Source: Clostridia bacterium (lineage in GTDB: Bacteria; Bacillota; Clostridia; Christensenellales; CAG-138). Taken from it: a stretch of DNA of 64,000 bases. The stretch is from positions 1 to 64,000 of the forward strand of contig JAFYOP010000007.1 of the NCBI GenBank assembly GCA_017547885.1. The letters run 5' to 3'. The notes under the pieces are model-generated. The model made no database searches. It saw only the letters and a list, made by a program, of their open reading frames with translations, and was not told the origin of the DNA. Below are positions 61,290 to 64,000 of the stretch, one piece after another (positions within the stretch are counted from its first letter, which is position 1; every line of letters begins with the position of its first letter). The position numbers were made by a program, and so were the translations under genes.

Positions 61290-62603
61290 TTATTCCCTCT
61301 CCCTCAGCTTATCCGCCACAGAGCATGCTCCCCGGAAGGTGAGCTTTTCACGGGCATCCACCTGATGATCCACGGCAGCGTTGTGGACAGTGCGTCGGTC
61401 AATGAGTATGCCGTCGTTTTCCAGCAGCTCCCCTATCATTGCGGAGAAGCGGTTAAGGTCGGGGTAGGGGAAGGACAGGGCGGCGTCAAAGGGGCCGGGG
61501 CCCGCCTTGCGGGATGTGCCGTACAGCAGCACATTATGGGGCAGGGCGGCAAAGCCTCCGGTGCGGGAGCAGAAGAGACGCAGCTCATCGCCATCCGGGT
61601 CAACATCATCCAGCAGCAGTATGAACTTCAGGGGCTGGCGGCACAGGGCGGGAAGTATGTCATTAAGGGAGGCAAGGTCTCCACGGGAGCACAGCACAAG
61701 GCGTACCTCCGGCAGCTCGTGAAGCAGGGACAGCACGTGGGCAGTCTTGCCTACGCCTCCCTCGCCGGTGAGCAGCAGGAAAGAACAGCTTTCTCCCCGC
61801 ATAAAGCGGATGGTGTTTTCCATAAGGCAGGTATGCTGAGCCTCGTAAAGGGAAAGAGGAACAAGGGGAGCTATCACCTGCCCGGGCAGAGGGGAAAGCT
61901 CTGCGCCCTTTATGCAAAAAGCCCTGCTGCGCAGAAACTCACCTGTGCCATAGGCGGAAAAGAAGTTCCAAAGGTCTTCGGTAAGGGAAGCCCAGTCCTC
62001 AGTTTCCAGCAGGCGAAGGTATATCTCCTCCAGCGCCTCATCAGAAACAAAGCTGTCGCTGAGGCCAAGTTCGCCATACTCCATGGGGGTGAAGGCAAGG
62101 GGCAGCTGCACAGGCTCCGGCTCCGGCTGTGCCTTGGCGGCGGGGACAGGCGCCCCCGACCACACTGCCGCGGAGCGTGCAGATATGTCATCCCGCACCT
62201 TTGAAGCACGGCGGCGATCCTGCGCCATGGAGATGAAGTTGGAAGTTTTAAGGCGGGAAAGTTCTCCCAGCACCTGCAGCTCCTCCTCCATTGCCATGGA
62301 CAGAGCCTCGTCCCTTATGCCGGCTGCGGCGGACAGGGCAAAGGGATGCTCCAGCTGCAAAGCAAGGTAAAGCAGCTGATCCACAAACAGGCTGCCGCTT
62401 ACCCTGCGGGCAGGGGAGCGGAGCATAAGGGAAAGGGCGGCGTGATAGCTGCGGCAGGCGGCATATGTGTCGCCAAGGTAAAGCTGCTCCAGCATTTCCC
62501 CAAGGGCAGCCATGGCGGGGCTGTGGGGGATAAGGGTGGAGCGGGCGAAAAGAGCCATGGCCTCGGCCAGAGCTTCACGGCCTTCACGGTCTGTGAACGT
62601 CAT
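61290..62603 (-). CDS. DUF815-like P-loop ATPase
   Basis: A 437-residue protein. The N-terminal 240 residues are helical without recognised domain. The C-terminal part is AAA-like: Walker A L-L-T-G-E-G-G-V-G-K-T-A (about 283-294), R-L-V-L-C-S-R-G-D-L-A-S-L-N-D-I-L, Walker B-like K-F-I-L-L-L-D-D-V-D and sensor-like N-V-L-L-Y-G-T-S-R-K. This arrangement, with F-I-L-L-x-D-D and N-V-L-x-Y-x-T-S-N/R, matches DUF815 ATPases of unknown role. The Walker A G-E-G-G-V-G-K-T differs from the more common G-x-R-G-T-G-K-S form. It is monocistronic. Confidence 0.78.
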   Translation of the reverse strand: MTFTDREGREALAEAMALFARSTLIPHSPAMAALGEMLEQLYLGDTYAACRSYHAALSLMLRSPARRVSGSLFVDQLLYLALQLEHPFALSAAAGIRDEALSMAMEEELQVLGELSRLKTSNFISMAQDRRRASKVRDDISARSAAVWSGAPVPAAKAQPEPEPVQLPLAFTPMEYGELGLSDSFVSDEALEEIYLRLLETEDWASLTEDLWNFFSAYGTGEFLRSRAFCIKGAELSPLPGQVIAPLVPLSLYEAQHTCLMENTIRFMRGESCSFLLLTGEGGVGKTAHVLSLLHELPEVRLVLCSRGDLASLNDILPALCRQPLKFILLLDDVDPDGDELRLFCSRTGGFAALPHNVLLYGTSRKAGPGPFDAALSFPYPDLNRFSAMIGELLENDGILIDRRTVHNAAVDHQVDAREKLTFRGACSVADKLRERE

Positions 62604-62710
62604 GGGAGAACCTCCTGTGGGGGAGTTTGTTTTGTGATTGATTATATAATAATGAAGGTTTGCGGTAATCCCTTTGGCCCGAAAGGCCGGGGGGATAGTT
62701 AGCGGGTTTT

Positions 62711-62894
62711 TTATCTATTCCCACCCACCGCCCTTTAAGGTATCTTCGCCTTACGGCGAAGACGATGGGGGGTAGGATGAATATCCAAAGCTTGCGGATA
62801 GCTCAAAGGATGAAAAATCAGGCTGTCGATAGCACATCCCGCTTTTCCGTAAGGAAAAGCTGCATTGAAAGGGTGGTGGGTTGGGTTTAGATAA
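62711..62894. repeat. Family A element, copy 20
   Basis: 184 bp. Left hairpin TCTTCGCC-TTAC-GGCGAAGA, right hairpin GCTTTTCC-GTAA-GGAAAAGC, end GGGTTTAGATAA. It separates the DUF815-like gene from the murG promoter. Confidence 0.87.
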
Positions 62895-62951
62895 TATCAT
62901 GATTATTTTCAACAAAACTGCCTGTACATTCAGCATACCACAACCCTGTCC

Positions 62952-62980
62952 TTGCGGCAATCGTTGGGGAATGATATACT
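62952..62980 (+). promoter_or_regulatory. Probable promoter of murG
   Basis: TTGCGG, 17 bp, TATACT on the plus strand; leader of about 98 nt. Confidence 0.5.
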
Positions 62981-63084
62981 TTAAAAACAAATGGCCCGTA
63001 TGCGGCATAATATAACATACAGGCGAATAGTATTATAGATTTGGCCCGGATGCCCCACAGCGGGGCGCCGCCGAAAGGACAGCT

Positions 63085-64000
63085 ATGACAAAGACCATAA
63101 TACTCACAGGCGGCGGTTCCGCCGGCCACGTTACCCCCAACCTTGCGCTGCTGCCCCGCCTTAAGGCAGAGGGCTTTGAGGTGCACTACATCGGCACAGC
63201 GGACGGCATTGAAAAGAACCTTGTAGACGGACGTGAGGATATAACCTACCACGCCATAGCCGCAGGAAAGCTGAGGCGTTACTTTTCCCTGAAGAACTTT
63301 ACCGATCCCTTCAGGGTGGTAAAGGGCATGTTTCAGGCAAGGCGTATTATAAAGGAAGTAAAGCCCGACGTGGTATTCAGCAAGGGCGGCTTTGTTACGG
63401 TGCCCGTTGTCATCGCGGCAAAGGGCAAAGCTCCCATAGTTGCCCACGAAAGCGACTATTCTCCCGGCCTTGCAAACAGGATAACCGCCAAATTTGCGGA
63501 TAAGGTATGCGTCACCTTTGAGGACACCCTTAAGCACGTTGGTGCAAAGGGCGTATTTACCGGCACACCCATCCGCCCCGAGCTTTACGAGGGCGAGGCA
63601 AAGCGGGGCCTTGAATTCACAGGCTTCAGCGGCAAAAAGCCCATATTGCTGATGATGGGAGGCAGCCAGGGCGCGCTGGCAATAAACAACGCCCTCCGTG
63701 CCGCCCTGCCCAAGCTCACCCGCACATTTGACATTATCCACCTGTGCGGCAAGGGTAAGCTGGATGAGACCATAGATGACCCCGCATACCGCCAGTATGA
63801 GTACATCTCAGGGGAACTGCCGGACCTTCTGGCCTGCTCCGACATAATACTCTCCCGGGCGGGAGCCAACGCAGTGTTTGAGTTCCTTGCTCTCGCCAAG
63901 CCCGCCCTGCTTATACCCCTGCCCCTCAGCGCATCCCGGGGCGACCAGATACTCAACGCAGGCTACTTCTCCCGCAAGGGCTACGCCATGACCCTGGAGC
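63085..64000 (+). CDS. murG: UDP-N-acetylglucosamine--N-acetylmuramyl-(pentapeptide) transferase MurG, 3' end outside window
   Basis: The first 305 codons of the lipid II-forming glycosyltransferase. It starts I-I-L-T-G-G-G-S-A-G-H-V-T-P-N, the MurG glycine-rich loop; S-K-G-G-F-V-T-V-P and H-E-S-D-Y-S-P-G-L-A-N follow (E-S-D where Gram-negative MurG has E-Q-N), then M-M-G-G-S-Q-G-A-L and S-R-A-G-A-N-A-V-F-E-F. Start ATG follows AAAGGAC by 6 nt. The frame is open to the last base. With murA at 9 kb it is one of two peptidoglycan precursor genes in the window, not clustered. Confidence 0.94.
   Translation, partial: MTKTIILTGGGSAGHVTPNLALLPRLKAEGFEVHYIGTADGIEKNLVDGREDITYHAIAAGKLRRYFSLKNFTDPFRVVKGMFQARRIIKEVKPDVVFSKGGFVTVPVVIAAKGKAPIVAHESDYSPGLANRITAKFADKVCVTFEDTLKHVGAKGVFTGTPIRPELYEGEAKRGLEFTGFSGKKPILLMMGGSQGALAINNALRAALPKLTRTFDIIHLCGKGKLDETIDDPAYRQYEYISGELPDLLACSDIILSRAGANAVFEFLALAKPALLIPLPLSASRGDQILNAGYFSRKGYAMTLE

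Overview
The window is about 64 kb of a moderately GC-rich chromosome from an anaerobic, amino-acid-fermenting member of the Clostridia (Bacillota). Three things point there: a Stickland-type D-proline reductase cluster with a selenocysteine (Sec) codon and its own tRNA-Sec, DnaD/DnaC-type primosome genes with RemB, and a recF-remB-gyrB-gyrA block. DapF indicates meso-DAP metabolism. The genus cannot be fixed from sequence alone. No rRNA, prophage or CRISPR array is visible. One IS3-family transposase end is cut by the left edge.

Layout. 0-8.4 kb: IS3 fragment, an MFS transporter, then prdC-prdA-small ORF-prdB on the minus strand. prdB is read through an in-frame UGA followed by a SECIS-like hairpin. 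tRNA-Sec lies just upstream, and the divergent proline racemase gene prdF supplies D-proline. 9-17 kb: murA, a PPi-type phosphofructokinase, then a plus-strand run dnaD-like/dnaC-like/metallophosphoesterase/M23 peptidase. 17-34 kb: alpha/beta hydrolase and cca, then gyrA, gyrB, remB, recF (minus) facing away from mnmG, rsmG, parB (plus). This is the two canonical arms of a Bacillota origin region, but dnaA, dnaN and rpmH-mnmE are absent between them. 33-51 kb: SleB-like lipoprotein, gltX, glnS (with a relic of a second glnS), a TSCPD protein, dapF, a DHHW/MBOAT O-acylation pair, a lipoprotein, an L,D-transpeptidase, an SH3-sortase-like protein and cysS. 51-55 kb: feoA-feoB-FeoB-associated protein with an adjacent DtxR-type repressor and two matching palindromes. 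55-60 kb: a complete branched-chain amino acid ABC transporter (livKHMGF). 61-64 kb: a DUF815-like ATPase and the start of murG.

The most unusual content is between the genes. Nearly every gap longer than about 300 bp carries a roughly 180-bp element bounded by inverted copies of TTATCTATACCCACCCGCC (family A, about 20 copies plus half copies). It is built from interchangeable hairpin modules whose two arms change together. A second family (P, 12 copies) is a 65-75 bp polypyrimidine-polypyrimidine-polypurine element lying right against gene starts and stops, always with the same arm facing the gene. In it the outer pyrimidine tract is the parallel (mirror) image of the purine arm in several length variants, the pattern expected of an intramolecular triple helix. 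Smaller families (B, M8, M9) and nested insertions are also present. Coding starts near P elements are easily mis-called because the element is open in frame.
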